From NCBI GenBank assembly GCA_030374805.1, contig JARGSG010000190.1, forward strand, positions 1-64,000: a stretch of DNA of 64,000 nt. The letters are read 5' to 3'. The position numbers were made by a program, and so were the translations under genes. Position 1 is the stretch's first letter, and each line of letters opens with the position of its first letter. Source of the DNA: Gracilaria gracilis. Taxonomy: Eukaryota; Rhodophyta; Florideophyceae; Gracilariales; Gracilariaceae. Below are positions 48,086-57,484 of this stretch, one piece after another. The notes under the pieces were generated by a model. It saw only the letters and a program-made list of their open reading frames with translations, had not been told where the DNA came from and searched no databases.

Positions 48086-48620
48086 ATGGCGGATGTTGAA
48101 CAAGTGATGCCAGACGATCAAGTACCGAAGGGATTGTTGCTGCAGCCGAGCAAGACGTGACTTCCGAACATCCCTCTGACGCAGTATGCGCCGGTATTCG
48201 CGAGCCTCAGCACGGCGATCAAGAACCAGAATGAGGAGGAACCGTACTGCGCACCGAAGCTAACGCTGTCGACTACGCTGGTGTTGACGGTGGCGACGCG
48301 ACTGGAATGGCTGGAGCGCATTTTTACTCTGGAGAGGCTGCTATCGCTGTTGATGCAGGTTATGGGTGGTGGTGAAGCTGGTGCTCGTGCAGGTGCTCTT
48401 GGCGGTGGCGGTGATGAACGCGTGTATGGTGGCGGCTTGTCTCGTGGCGGAATTTGCAGCTGCGGTGCTCACCAGCGTGGACGCTGAGTTCTTGGAATGC
48501 GACGTGTACGGGCGCGGCACGGTGTACCTGGTGGACGACAAAACGCAGAGCGGCAACGTGGCGGGCGCAGTGTCGGAGAAGGCGGGTGGCGGACGACTGC
48601 GCACTTCACTGAAGCGCTGA
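48086..48620 (+). pseudogene. Unrecognised protein with one hydrophobic segment, disrupted
   Basis: The ATG at 48086 (MADVEQVMPDD) opens a frame with a TGA after 25 codons (48161), then TQYAPVFASLSTAIKNQNEE and LEWLERIFTLERLLSLLMQ. Near 48350 the likely coding register changes, and a hydrophobic stretch (VQVLLAVAVMNACMVAACLV) precedes a hydrophilic end at 48620. It converges with the RCC1 remnant and overlaps it by a few bases. G-rich composition may create apparent frames, so this may not be a gene at all. Confidence 0.3.
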
Positions 48621-49467
48621 GCAGCAGCCAAACACGCGCAGCACCCTATCGTCTCTCGCCGTCACAATCACCAGCCCGCTGGTCGCCGAATTCGAGAATG
48701 CGCCGCGCGTGTCTCCTTTGTTGCCGCACCCCAGCTGCCCAAATTCATTGGAGCCCCAGCCAAAGACGCGGCCGTTGTGTGTGATGGCGAACGAGTGATC
48801 GTCGCATGACAGGTAGCACACGCTCTGGTGCGACCGCTCTCGGATGATGGTCGGCACGTCACGGTTCTTGCTATCACCGAGCCCCAGCTGACTTTGGTGC
48901 CCCACCCCCACCACCATACCTTGTCATCTTCCGTGGGCACCAGGTTGTTGTGATAACCCGCAGTAATAGTCACCGCGTGGTGAGAAATGAGGCTCTCCAC
49001 GCACGTTGGCTGTGCCCGAATCTTCTCGTTGCTATGTCCCAAGCGTCCGTTCTTGCCACCACCCCAGGTGAACAAAAACCCGGTGGTGGTGCGAGCAATG
49101 GTATGGTATCGTCCACAATATACATCGGTAACAGGGAGCGACGAGCTAGCGCTCTTCTTGGACGCTGTGCCCTCGCCCTCCTTCTTGAAGCTAGCGGGAG
49201 GTATCAGAAACATCTGTGTAGCATCGCACATATCGATACAGTCGCCCAGCCCGAGCTGGCCATACTTGCTCTACCGAACACGAAAAGGAGGTTTTCACCA
49301 AGCACGACGGCGGTGTGACCGCCTCCACACGCAGCCTGTCGCACGGACACGCCCTTAAAGCCAAACACCTTCTCGGGGATGCAGCGTTGGTGCGGACAAA
49401 GGTGCTGCCCAAACGGTAGTTCCTAGCTGAACCCCAGTTTCAAACGGTGTTTTCAGCGGCGGCCATG
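48606..49467 (-). pseudogene. RCC1-family beta-propeller, broken by frameshifts
   Basis: RCC1-type propellers bind chromatin or small GTPases. Starting at MAAAENTV (49467), a TGA at 49440 stands where the first blade expects Trp (V-stop-NWG). Then, in changing registers: CPHQRCIPEKV, VSVRQAACGGGHTAVVLGEN, SKYGQLGLGD, VYCGRYHTIARTTTGFLFTW, GGGKNGRLGHS, QSQLGLGDSKNRDVPTI, CDDHSFAITHNGRVFGWGSN and EFGQLGCGNKGD. Register changes occur near 49400, 49265 and 48915. Roughly four blades are visible, fewer than the usual seven, so it may also lack internal blades or its 3' part. Which RCC1 subfamily it came from is not clear. Confidence 0.85.
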
Positions 49468-51008
49468 GCGCCACAGAGCTGTTGGGCGGAGCGATTGCGA
49501 GCGGCGTGAGCATTTGGCGCGGAGCTGTGCCATATACGGTTGCATCGTTGGCGGCGCGTTGGGCATTTGTACTCTTTTGCGTCGATCTCTCTGCATGGGA
49601 GCTTTGCTTGCAAGCTTTTTCTCAGCCTCTTCCTTTTTTTTCCAGGAGTACTCTTCCTTGTTGATATTCTGATTTGCAAAAGTGATGACTCTGTGCATAG
49701 CAGATCTATAAAACGCACGGCCATTCGAGCTGGGATACTGGGCCGAGCGTTGAGGTGAATCTCGGGGCTGCGTTTCGCTCGCGAGTGTGCTGAAGGCGTT
49801 AGGCGGCATGGGGGAGCGAACGGAAAGGCGCGAAGCGTCGTGACGACGGAAGAGATGATCCAAGCTCGACATGATATGGCCCGCGCGCTGGCGAGGTAGC
49901 GGATTGGAAGCTCTGTTGGTCCTCGAACGCTCGTTCTGCGTGGGTGCGGAAGGAGATGAAATCGTCAGACTGCGACGGGCAGTTATTGTGGGTATCAGCA
50001 GCCTGTCATTGCATCTCTGTAGATAGAGTGGTATGCGCAAGCGCTTGGCGATCGCCAAAGTTGCGGCGGAAGAACGGTTGGGTGAAGCTCAATCTGAATT
50101 GGGCTGGGCATGGTGGAAGCGAAAGTTGAGCGAGCGCGACGAGTGTTCACGTAGGTTATTGATGCGGTGCCTTCGCACCCCACAGCGCGGGGAACGGCTG
50201 TCGGACACGAAAGAGTGGTCGGCGGATCGATCTGGCAATGCATCGCGACGACCAGTTACGGATGGCACCGTGGACGGGGGTGAATCCGCGCGTGGGTCGG
50301 ACAGACGGTGGTTCGAGCGACGAAGACGCAGCAAGTGGCGACTGGCATGACGGGGTTAGAAGTTGGGTGATTCTGTGCTTTCATGATTAATCTCACAATT
50401 TCATAGAGAGGTCAACCAGATCCCATCAACACTACAGCTCCATTTGTTGCCAACGAAAGCGCTTCCTTTGAAGGGGCTCCAATACGAGGCGGATGAAACT
50501 CTGCTTCTGTTCGCAGTGGCTAGTAGCCCCCTATTCTGCGTTGTACACCTTATTGGAAGTCACAACCGGATGAGCAGTGAATAATAATCACTGCTAAACC
50601 CAACGTCGAACACAGTCTATTAACAACGGCGCTTCTAAATAGAAGTAGAAGAACATTTCGAACTGTGACCCTGTCGCTTCTTCAGCAAAGGTTCCGCTTC
50701 TCAGACTAACCAAAGGCGTAAATGTGAAGGACATGCCTCTAATATAACTCCCACAGTCGAGTTATGTTTCCACAAGACACGTTATCAGTTGAAAGTTGAG
50801 TCGCCAGCGTTTGTTCTCGTTCTATGTAAGCCCCAGGAGCAATCAACTTTGAAGATGCTGCACCAGATGCGAGGCTGCATGGAATCTTACTCGTGCATGT
50901 GCGAAGGCACAGATCTTTGAGCACGAAGCGAGCGCACATTGACGTCGTACACAGTGGAAGGCGTAGCTTCCGGTGGAAACATGTATTGCAGCAACGTACA
51001 AAATACAG
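49468..51008. other. Region between the RCC1 remnant and the MULE
   Basis: A 201-codon minus-strand frame (50058-49453) and a 105-codon plus-strand frame (50033-50350), both Arg/Ser-rich, overlap antisense. Neither has a domain. 50380-51008 is non-coding. The frame upstream of the RCC1 start reads a Lys/Glu-rich helix (YSWKKKEEAEKKLASKA), possibly 5' coding debris. Confidence 0.3.
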
Positions 51009-51017
51009 TCTCAGAAG
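51009..51017. repeat. Target-site duplication, left copy
   Basis: TCTCAGAAG, directly outside the left inverted repeat. The right copy is TCGCAGAAG at 57727-57735, with one difference at position 3. Confidence 0.8.
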
Positions 51018-51259
51018 GCCCCCGGGGGAATCTACAACATGTATCCCGAGTACAGAGTAGATTGAATCCAGACCAGTAAAATGCTAGAGACCCAACTTAA
51101 ACGCGCCGTGATCCCAAACTGGATCGCACCGTAGAAGCGCATTTGCGCTAGACGAATCATAGCTCCCTATTCCCCAACTCCTCCAATAGATACCTCGCCT
51201 CCGTCTCAAACAACCCTACAGCTTATCATGGTTCTCCAAGTATCTTGCCCCAGCGTTCC
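51018..51259 (+). repeat. Left terminal inverted repeat of the MULE
   Basis: 242 bp, matching the reverse complement of 57485-57726 with about eight mismatches that I count by eye. Shared landmarks are AATCTACAACATGTAT, ACCCAACTTAAACGCGCC, GCGCATTTGCGCTAGACG and CTTGCCCCAGCGTTCC. MULE transposases bind near the outer ends. Confidence 0.95.
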
Positions 51260-51304
51260 GCGTTCCGGCGCGTCGCGAGGCACCCCTACGACAACCCCTA
51301 CACC

Positions 51305-51358
51305 AACCTTTTTTGGCGCATTAACCTTTTTTGGCGCACCAACCATTTTTGGCGTTTA
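51305..51358 (+). promoter_or_regulatory. Three tandem E2F-like sites upstream of the MULE gene
   Basis: Three 18-bp units, AACCTTTTTTGGCGC-ATT, AACCTTTTTTGGCGC-ACC and AACCATTTTTGGCG-TTTA. The first two contain TTTGGCGC, which fits the E2F/DP consensus TTTSSCGC. They sit just inside the left inverted repeat, about 165 bp before the ATG. S-phase control of the transposase is an inference from the motif. Confidence 0.5.
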
Positions 51359-51520
51359 AATGAGATTATGAGCTCTCAACTGCCTTTCATTCACAACTTC
51401 GATAGCAATCTGATACGGCTGTGATACCGCCTTTTTCGATACGCCCTCCTCGATACCACTTGCGTTAATACCGCACAAAAATCTCTATTCAGATTGTACA
51501 GGAGCACAAGGATTCGGAAA

Positions 51521-52759
51521 ATGACTGGAAAACAATCAGAAGACTTCATTGACGCAGTTCTTTCTGGTGATGAAAATAGACGTGTTTCAAACATATGCAG
51601 GAGGTTTTACAACGATCTAGAACGGTTTGCGTTTCTTCGTTTGGCTTCATCAAAGGAGAGATGGTCAATTGTTCACAAGCATCTATATCCTATGGTACGA
51701 GTAGAATCAAACTACGTAGTGCCCGTCTCTGTTGAGCGCAACGCGCGTAGGGGATCTTATCTATGCAGCGACGTAATAACGGCTGCTCTCATGGATATGA
51801 AATTTCGACCTGGCGTGTGTATTTGCCCATGCGATACTGATTTGAGGCTCCATGGAAACACAAATCGTCTCAGAGCGAATCTCATTGACGAGAAAGACGT
51901 AGAAGCAACAGTATTTCGCCCCTTGGAGAGGTCTTTTACTGCTAACTTTACGGGTACCGATAAAGAACTGCACACTGTTTTGGTTCCTTTAAATATTTGT
52001 GACCAGCACTGGGGAAGGTTGGTTGGCAAAAGGTATGTCGGTAATACGAAGGTGGAAAAGCCCACCGTGTACTTCGGAGATAGTTTGCGTTGGGAATGCC
52101 CTCAGCACGTCTTGCTTTTTTTTCGCAGGGCGTTCGAGTTAAGCATTTTGAAACGTAAAATCGCCGCGGTTTGTTCGTCTAAGAATTTTATGTTGGACGT
52201 GAAGAAATACGCGAGAAAAAATGATGGGTGTAGTTGCGGGTGCTATGTGATTTCATTGGCGTCTGAGTACGCTGTTGGCCGCAGTTTTGCTCCAAAGAGA
52301 ACCTTTGCGAAGGAGTACGGGATAAATATGTCAGAATTGTATCGATGGATATCACTCAGAAGCCGAATCGTACATATTCTTATGGCTTCGCAGTTCTTTA
52401 AAACTACAGACGTGACGGAAAAGATGCTACAAAAATATCGACTACGGCATCGTTCTGACATATTCTGTGTCAGAGAAGAAGCTAAATCTCGATTGAAGAA
52501 GAATAGGGTACCAGTGTTGGAGAGGGAGGATCTGTTTGTGAGGAACAAAAGCGTCATTCTAGCAGATTGGAAATCCATGCCGCCTACATTCCTGGGAGGA
52601 GAAAATACCGGTTCTACAACTGTGATGGGCGGAAACAATGATAAAATTGATGGAATTGATTATGATCTGGTGGAAGATGATGACAATGATGTTACAGGTT
52701 CCAAAGATGAACAGGGGGCAACATCGCAAACGATGATAATGTTTTTTACGACTTCTTGA
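51521..52759 (+). CDS. Ulp1-like (C48) cysteine protease part of the MULE protein
   Basis: The ATG at 51521 (MTGKQSEDFIDAV) is the first in the frame. The C48 catalytic residues are visible: H163 in NICDQHWGRLV, D187 in TVYFGDSLRW, and C239 in DGCSCGCYV, with Asn in place of the usual oxyanion Gln. Ulp1 proteases remove SUMO. In plants, a MULE group called Kaonashi carries such a domain beside its transposase. The last 60 residues are acidic and end at a TGA at 52757. Register 1 opens at about 52711 with GGNIANDDNVFYDFLTTSDD, so one indel in the G5 run at 52714-52718 would fuse this frame to the next. Most likely this is the N-terminal half of a single large protein. Confidence 0.85.
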   Translation: MTGKQSEDFIDAVLSGDENRRVSNICRRFYNDLERFAFLRLASSKERWSIVHKHLYPMVRVESNYVVPVSVERNARRGSYLCSDVITAALMDMKFRPGVCICPCDTDLRLHGNTNRLRANLIDEKDVEATVFRPLERSFTANFTGTDKELHTVLVPLNICDQHWGRLVGKRYVGNTKVEKPTVYFGDSLRWECPQHVLLFFRRAFELSILKRKIAAVCSSKNFMLDVKKYARKNDGCSCGCYVISLASEYAVGRSFAPKRTFAKEYGINMSELYRWISLRSRIVHILMASQFFKTTDVTEKMLQKYRLRHRSDIFCVREEAKSRLKKNRVPVLEREDLFVRNKSVILADWKSMPPTFLGGENTGSTTVMGGNNDKIDGIDYDLVEDDDNDVTGSKDEQGATSQTMIMFFTTS

Positions 52760-53682
52760 CGACTAGTGATGATGGTTTTGAAGTTCCTTGCACCGTATCT
52801 GAGGGCACAGGAAGGCCAAACAGCTCCACCAAAATCCGCACTATGCGCCGGGAAAGGAATTTAGCTAGGGCTTTGGAGTTGAATGCGTCGCTTCTTCCCG
52901 TAGTTTTTCGTCGGTCAACACGAAAGATACGGTTCCAGGACAGCTTTGAGGTCGTTCAGGACGTGGTTGACGATATTGTTCATTCGTCTATAGCACAGGC
53001 CACAATCCGGGGACATTTACTGTCACATAGCAAACTTTCTACCCACTGTACGTCTTTACTTCCGCCGTCATCTCCGGAAATCACGACTCATGGAGGGACG
53101 ACTAAGTACAGGATAAAAAAGGGAGGGACGGTTGAGTGCGGGACAGATGAAGGCGCGACAGTTGAAGGCCAGGCAGTTGAAGGAGTGATAACTGAGAGAG
53201 GGGTTACGGAGAGAGGGACTTTCGAGGGAAGCATGGACGATGGAGAACCGAGAGCAGAAGGAGAGAAAGATCAGAGTGAGGAACTTGAAGGAGAGACAGA
53301 TGAGGGACGTAGAACAAGAAGAAATCCTCCAATACCCCAGATCGTAGCGTCCACCCCCGAATGGGAAGAGAAACACAGAAGGGAAACTGACAGCACTCTG
53401 GAAACAGGAAGAACTCTCCGGGAAGAGGTACATGACCTGAAAGCATTAATATTTTCCATCTCATCTAGGCTTGGGCATCTGTACTCCATGCACCACTTTA
53501 GGCTGGTACGGGGGAGAACAACAGTGAATTATCGCATAATTACAGGAAGATTGCGTTGCATACAATACAAACCACCCACCCGCTGTCCTTCAAGCACCAA
53601 ATTTTGCTTTCGACGAGGTAATGATAAATGGAGCGTGACAGCCTCCCTCCATCACAACCATCCGGGAAAAGAACTGTCGTGA
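52711..53682 (+). CDS. MULE protein, linker and first Cys/His DNA-binding segment
   Basis: The frame is open from 52711 and overlaps the protease frame. The start is taken from frame opening because the segment probably continues the protease. The middle has degenerate short repeats of Gly, Thr, Val and Glu (TVECGTDEGATVEGQAVEG). The C-terminal 60 residues, with RCIQYKPPTRCPSSTKFCF and KWSVTASLHHNHPG, match the Cys/His pattern of FAR1/WRKY-GCM1-like domains often found in MULE transposases. A TGA at 53680 ends it, but the same register goes on without pause (TTFEERFNSLQNS) into the next frame. A CGA-to-TGA change would explain the break. Confidence 0.65.
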   Translation, partial: TGGNIANDDNVFYDFLTTSDDGFEVPCTVSEGTGRPNSSTKIRTMRRERNLARALELNASLLPVVFRRSTRKIRFQDSFEVVQDVVDDIVHSSIAQATIRGHLLSHSKLSTHCTSLLPPSSPEITTHGGTTKYRIKKGGTVECGTDEGATVEGQAVEGVITERGVTERGTFEGSMDDGEPRAEGEKDQSEELEGETDEGRRTRRNPPIPQIVASTPEWEEKHRRETDSTLETGRTLREEVHDLKALIFSISSRLGHLYSMHHFRLVRGRTTVNYRIITGRLRCIQYKPPTRCPSSTKFCFRRGNDKWSVTASLHHNHPGKELS

Positions 53683-53721
53683 ACTACATTTGAAGAGCGT
53701 TTTAACTCTCTTCAGAACTCG

Positions 53722-55659
53722 ATGGAAAAGAACTACAAGGAATGGGTGAAGGAGAGTAGGAGGGTTTCACTAAGTTTAGATAGAACAAGCGCTGTTTCTA
53801 CCCCACAGTTTGTGGATCTCAAGACCTTCTGTGATTTAAAAGGCGGTTCCTCAATTTTGACGGATCTTCTAGGCTTTGATATGCCTGACGCAGTGCTAGA
53901 GAAGAGTATGGAGCGGTGTACGAGATATAAAGGAAATACCTCCTCAGGAATTGAGGGTAATGTCGAGTCAGTGGCATTCAACCAAGAAGAGTACATTAAA
54001 AAGGACGCCAGGACATATCAATCGCAATCGGATGTAGGGTATGTAGGAATCGGAGGGGATCAGGCGGACAGTGTAGAAGATGTAGGAGTAATGAGGGATC
54101 CAGTGGAAAGCGTAGGGCATATACAGATCAGAGGAGCGGATGTGAAAAGCGTACGACATGTACGAACGGCTGGAGATGCTGTCGAAAGCGTAGGAGATGT
54201 GGGAACCGTACAAGATGTTGCGAGAAACGTAGGGATTGTACACGGTAACAAACTGAGTGTGGGAGGGGTAAAAAATGTGCAGACGTCGGGGGCATCTAGG
54301 AGCAATGTAGGACATGTACAGAGTTCAGCAGGCCTTGGAAATTGTGAGCAATCTCCCAATAGTGCTTCAAAGGTCGGTACATCCTTAACACAGATGTGTA
54401 ATGCGTCTTTTCCAATGAGGATTGCAGACGAGCATCGTTTTGGTGATGAAGGAAGTGACATCAAAAAGACAGAGCTCATTGACCTGTTCTCATCCCTCAG
54501 CGACGAAGAAGAAATCCCATTCGACCTTTTCCAAAGTGGATATGAAACCGAAGCTCCCGCACGTGCAGAGACGGTCACGGAACGGGTAGAAGACGTGGAG
54601 CAAAGCAGCACAGCGCCAATTGAAACTAAAAGCATAGAAGAGGACAAGGATCACATCGAAGATTGTTTCAAAGCAGCAGTTATTGCTTACTTTCGAAGTT
54701 TGTCGCTGGATGCTCCTGGTCATGATGTTGTGAAGGAAGTGCAACACATTGAAGAGTGCACGGGATACTATCTCTACACCAGGACTTCGGTCTACATTGG
54801 GGATAAAAAGGAAAGCGATAAACCAAATGGAGTAGCCGGAGACCGTCGGGTTCTGAGGAACTGTGTTCTCAAGTGCATGAAGTATACCTGTCAGCTTTCG
54901 AAACGCTGTTTCTTCTCTCTCACTATTAAGACTGTAACATCAGATCACGCGGGAGGTGGTAGGTGCTACGTCAGTGATTTTGGTCGAGCTCGGCATTGGC
55001 ACAAGCCCACAGAGCTCTGCGGCGTGAAGCGTCTCCTACCAAAGATGAGAACAGAAGCTCTCCATATGACCAATAACCTTTCTATGTCTTTACGAGACAC
55101 TCTGCGGTACCTGGAGGATAAATACAAAAAAGTCATAAACTCGACGCCCGCGAAAGAGCAGCTTGGGTATGCTAGTTCAATAAGCAATCCTAAGGATCTT
55201 GAGTGTTTAAGGCTTTGCGAGTCGCTCATCGCATTGAACAAAGAGGACGAAGGGAACAAGTTCTTTTTTACGTGTCATCGGTCGGGTAGAATGATGACAG
55301 CATGTTGGACCTTTCAGGAGTGGTTACGGGACTACGAACAGTTCGGTATAGTACCGGGAATCTCAGTAGACTGCCAAGCCGTTGCGAACTGCTTCGGGTA
55401 CCCACTCTTCACAATTAACAGAATGTCTAATGACGGGTTTACACTGACCTTCTTCATGGGCTTTATCGCTGGAGAGTCCGAAGAAGACTTTATTCAAATT
55501 CTCTCTCGCTTTCAATCTATCATTCCCGTTTCCCCGTCGATGATAACTATGGATCACTGCGCAGCATATGTGAACGCTGCCGAAAAAGCATTCCCTACCT
55601 CTTTCATTTCACTGAATGAGTGGCATCTGAATCGAAACCAGATAAAGAATGTCACATGA
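53722..55659 (+). CDS. MULE transposase, catalytic core (DD of DDE)
   Basis: Same register as the previous frame. Residues about 90-215 hold imperfect ~14-residue repeats of the type V-x-S-V-G-x-V. Residues about 330-440 form a second Cys/His segment ending GRARHWHKP. The MuDR transposase core follows: D550 in GISVDCQAVANCF, E-rich FIAGESEEDFIQIL, D611 in ITMDHCAAYVNAAEKAFP, then NEWHLNRNQIKN. The third catalytic residue lies in the next frame. The end is not natural: TGA-TGT-TGA at 55657 is followed by sequence that in another register reads MMLSKDEENYLV and then returns, which points to two compensating small indels. Transposases of this class excise and insert the element with 9-bp duplications. 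Confidence 0.85.
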   Translation: MEKNYKEWVKESRRVSLSLDRTSAVSTPQFVDLKTFCDLKGGSSILTDLLGFDMPDAVLEKSMERCTRYKGNTSSGIEGNVESVAFNQEEYIKKDARTYQSQSDVGYVGIGGDQADSVEDVGVMRDPVESVGHIQIRGADVKSVRHVRTAGDAVESVGDVGTVQDVARNVGIVHGNKLSVGGVKNVQTSGASRSNVGHVQSSAGLGNCEQSPNSASKVGTSLTQMCNASFPMRIADEHRFGDEGSDIKKTELIDLFSSLSDEEEIPFDLFQSGYETEAPARAETVTERVEDVEQSSTAPIETKSIEEDKDHIEDCFKAAVIAYFRSLSLDAPGHDVVKEVQHIEECTGYYLYTRTSVYIGDKKESDKPNGVAGDRRVLRNCVLKCMKYTCQLSKRCFFSLTIKTVTSDHAGGGRCYVSDFGRARHWHKPTELCGVKRLLPKMRTEALHMTNNLSMSLRDTLRYLEDKYKKVINSTPAKEQLGYASSISNPKDLECLRLCESLIALNKEDEGNKFFFTCHRSGRMMTACWTFQEWLRDYEQFGIVPGISVDCQAVANCFGYPLFTINRMSNDGFTLTFFMGFIAGESEEDFIQILSRFQSIIPVSPSMITMDHCAAYVNAAEKAFPTSFISLNEWHLNRNQIKNVT

Positions 55660-55671
55660 TGTTGAGCAAAG

Positions 55672-56733
55672 ATGAGGAGAACTACTTGGTGTGAGGCTAT
55701 GTCTCGGGACCTATTCCATTTAAGGAGATCTAGAAGTATTGCTACAATCCTACCGAGAAGGAAGGAATTTGAACTTGCTTACTTCAAAAGCTTCAGAGAA
55801 TCAACACCGCTGTGGTTCAAATATCTTTACCATACAAAACCGCACATGGTAGTGGCGTGCTTTCGTGAAGTCGCTGTGCCGAGACGATATTTGTTTCAGG
55901 GTACTCGCTACACAGAGTCCTCAAACTCTGGATACCGGGCCTACATACTAACAAAAAAGGTTCCATTCTCCCGGATACCTGACGAACTACGGCGAGTTAC
56001 CAGGAAAAGGGCGGAAGAGAAGAGAAAGTCACATCTGCGTTCAATGACTCCTTTGAGTTCCAAGTATCGTTCTATCAGAGACTGCCAGGTACCCTTACCC
56101 AAAACAATCCTGGACCAAATAGTCGCCGATCACACGAGCTACGCCCTCACCAAATTCAAGGAGCTCAGAATTGATCCGTCCAATTTGTATGCGGTAGTTA
56201 AAGCCTCGATTTTAGACCTCGGGTCCGTGCATTGGCCAAAACTGAATCTGGATGGAAGCTTCGTGGGTCCGGTTGCGTGCATTGAGCTGGTGTGGCGCAA
56301 ACCGTTAATCGATCATACGAAGTCGTCCACCGAGCACGCCAGTGAGAAGAAGGGCCCCGATACATCGAAACCAAAAACAACATCCCCACCAAAACCTCTT
56401 TTACAACCAGTTCGCCAATCGCGGCCCTTAACAGTCTTATTCGCGTCCAAGGTTGTAGGAACGGGACAACGTGCAAAGCGCACTCTTGAAGTTCGGTGCA
56501 GTTGCGGGAGGAACATAACCATGGGGTTTCCATGCAATCATATCGTTCGATGCGCCATGGTATACGGAGAAGAAGTACTGCGTCAGCCAAGGTTTAAAGT
56601 TGTATTGTCGCAATACATAAAACTGGAGGATCTATTCGATACGTACTGGAAAGCGAACTCAAAGGAGTGGGATCTTGGAAAGGTATCCATCATCTGGAAG
56701 ACGTCTGGAGTGTTCGATGCAGCTGTTCTCTGA
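55672..56733 (+). CDS. MULE transposase, catalytic Glu and SWIM zinc finger
   Basis: Same register as the core. E82 in QGTRYTESSNSG is the likely third residue of the DDE triad, in the usual T-x-x-x-E-S-x-N setting. The SWIM finger is C276-S-C278 followed by GFPC288NH290, which MULE and FAR1 proteins carry at this place. Between them lies a Lys/Pro-rich linker (KKGPDTSKPKTTSPPKP). The frame ends at TGA 56731, but the register stays open (SKLEAKEKK) up to an A7 run at 56755-56761, where the next frame takes over. Confidence 0.8.
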   Translation: MRRTTWCEAMSRDLFHLRRSRSIATILPRRKEFELAYFKSFRESTPLWFKYLYHTKPHMVVACFREVAVPRRYLFQGTRYTESSNSGYRAYILTKKVPFSRIPDELRRVTRKRAEEKRKSHLRSMTPLSSKYRSIRDCQVPLPKTILDQIVADHTSYALTKFKELRIDPSNLYAVVKASILDLGSVHWPKLNLDGSFVGPVACIELVWRKPLIDHTKSSTEHASEKKGPDTSKPKTTSPPKPLLQPVRQSRPLTVLFASKVVGTGQRAKRTLEVRCSCGRNITMGFPCNHIVRCAMVYGEEVLRQPRFKVVLSQYIKLEDLFDTYWKANSKEWDLGKVSIIWKTSGVFDAAVL

Positions 56734-56738
56734 AGTAA

Positions 56739-57218
56739 ATTAGAAGCAAAAGAGAAAAAAAGGATCTACCTGAGGATTGGGGTGATATGCTGATAAGCGA
56801 AGTGGATGAAGAGATCCGAAAATACTTCAAATGGTCCGAAGGAAAGGCGCTGTATCACCAAATACATCGCTTGGCAGCCAACATAGGCCCGACAGCGCTA
56901 CATAGGGTCCAGAGAGTCATGGAAACCATGAAAAACGCATTGTCTCAGAGCTCCCTCCCGGATGTTTCTCTCGTAACGGAGGCAGAACTTGAAAAAAGGT
57001 CAGGAGCAGATGTGATGATAATAAACCCAACCGCAGCGGATGTAGCTAACATTTCTGTCATTGCCGCCCCAAACAATGCCAACATGAAGCCAGAGAAGCG
57101 GAAACGAAGCTACACTGAAAGGTTGGACCGAAAAAAGCGCAATAACTGCAATTCGAACGCTGAGTTCGCATCACAGAGAACAAATGATTCGACAAATGGG
57201 TCGAAAGATCCCACTTAG
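56739..57218 (+). CDS. MULE protein, C-terminal tail
   Basis: Open from 56739, with an ATG at 56787 (MLISEVDEEIRKYF). It is helical, then basic: KPEKRKRSYTERLDRKKRNN, likely a nuclear localisation signal. No domain is known to me. One indel in the A7 run at 56755-56761 would join it to the preceding frame, so it is best read as the end of the same protein. The TAG at 57216 would be the true stop, about 270 bp before the right inverted repeat. Confidence 0.6.
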   Translation: MRSKREKKDLPEDWGDMLISEVDEEIRKYFKWSEGKALYHQIHRLAANIGPTALHRVQRVMETMKNALSQSSLPDVSLVTEAELEKRSGADVMIINPTAADVANISVIAAPNNANMKPEKRKRSYTERLDRKKRNNCNSNAEFASQRTNDSTNGSKDPT

Positions 57219-57484
57219 AACGTATAATAGGTAGATTAGTTAGTTTCATAAATCGTATTGTGTTCGCAAATATTGTTTGTACTTAGGCAAGGAGTGCTGT
57301 AAAAGAACAGCACGCGGCATTGAATGGGGAAGAGTGTGAATTAATCTCGTGATGATGTTAGACGACGACGGAGTACATGGGTTGTGAGAATAATGGCCGA
57401 TACAATAGCCGATAGGCGCCCCGAAAGCGCGCGCGGTCGCAGTTTGAATGAGATGCAGAGCAATTTGTTTTTGTTTACGCGGCA

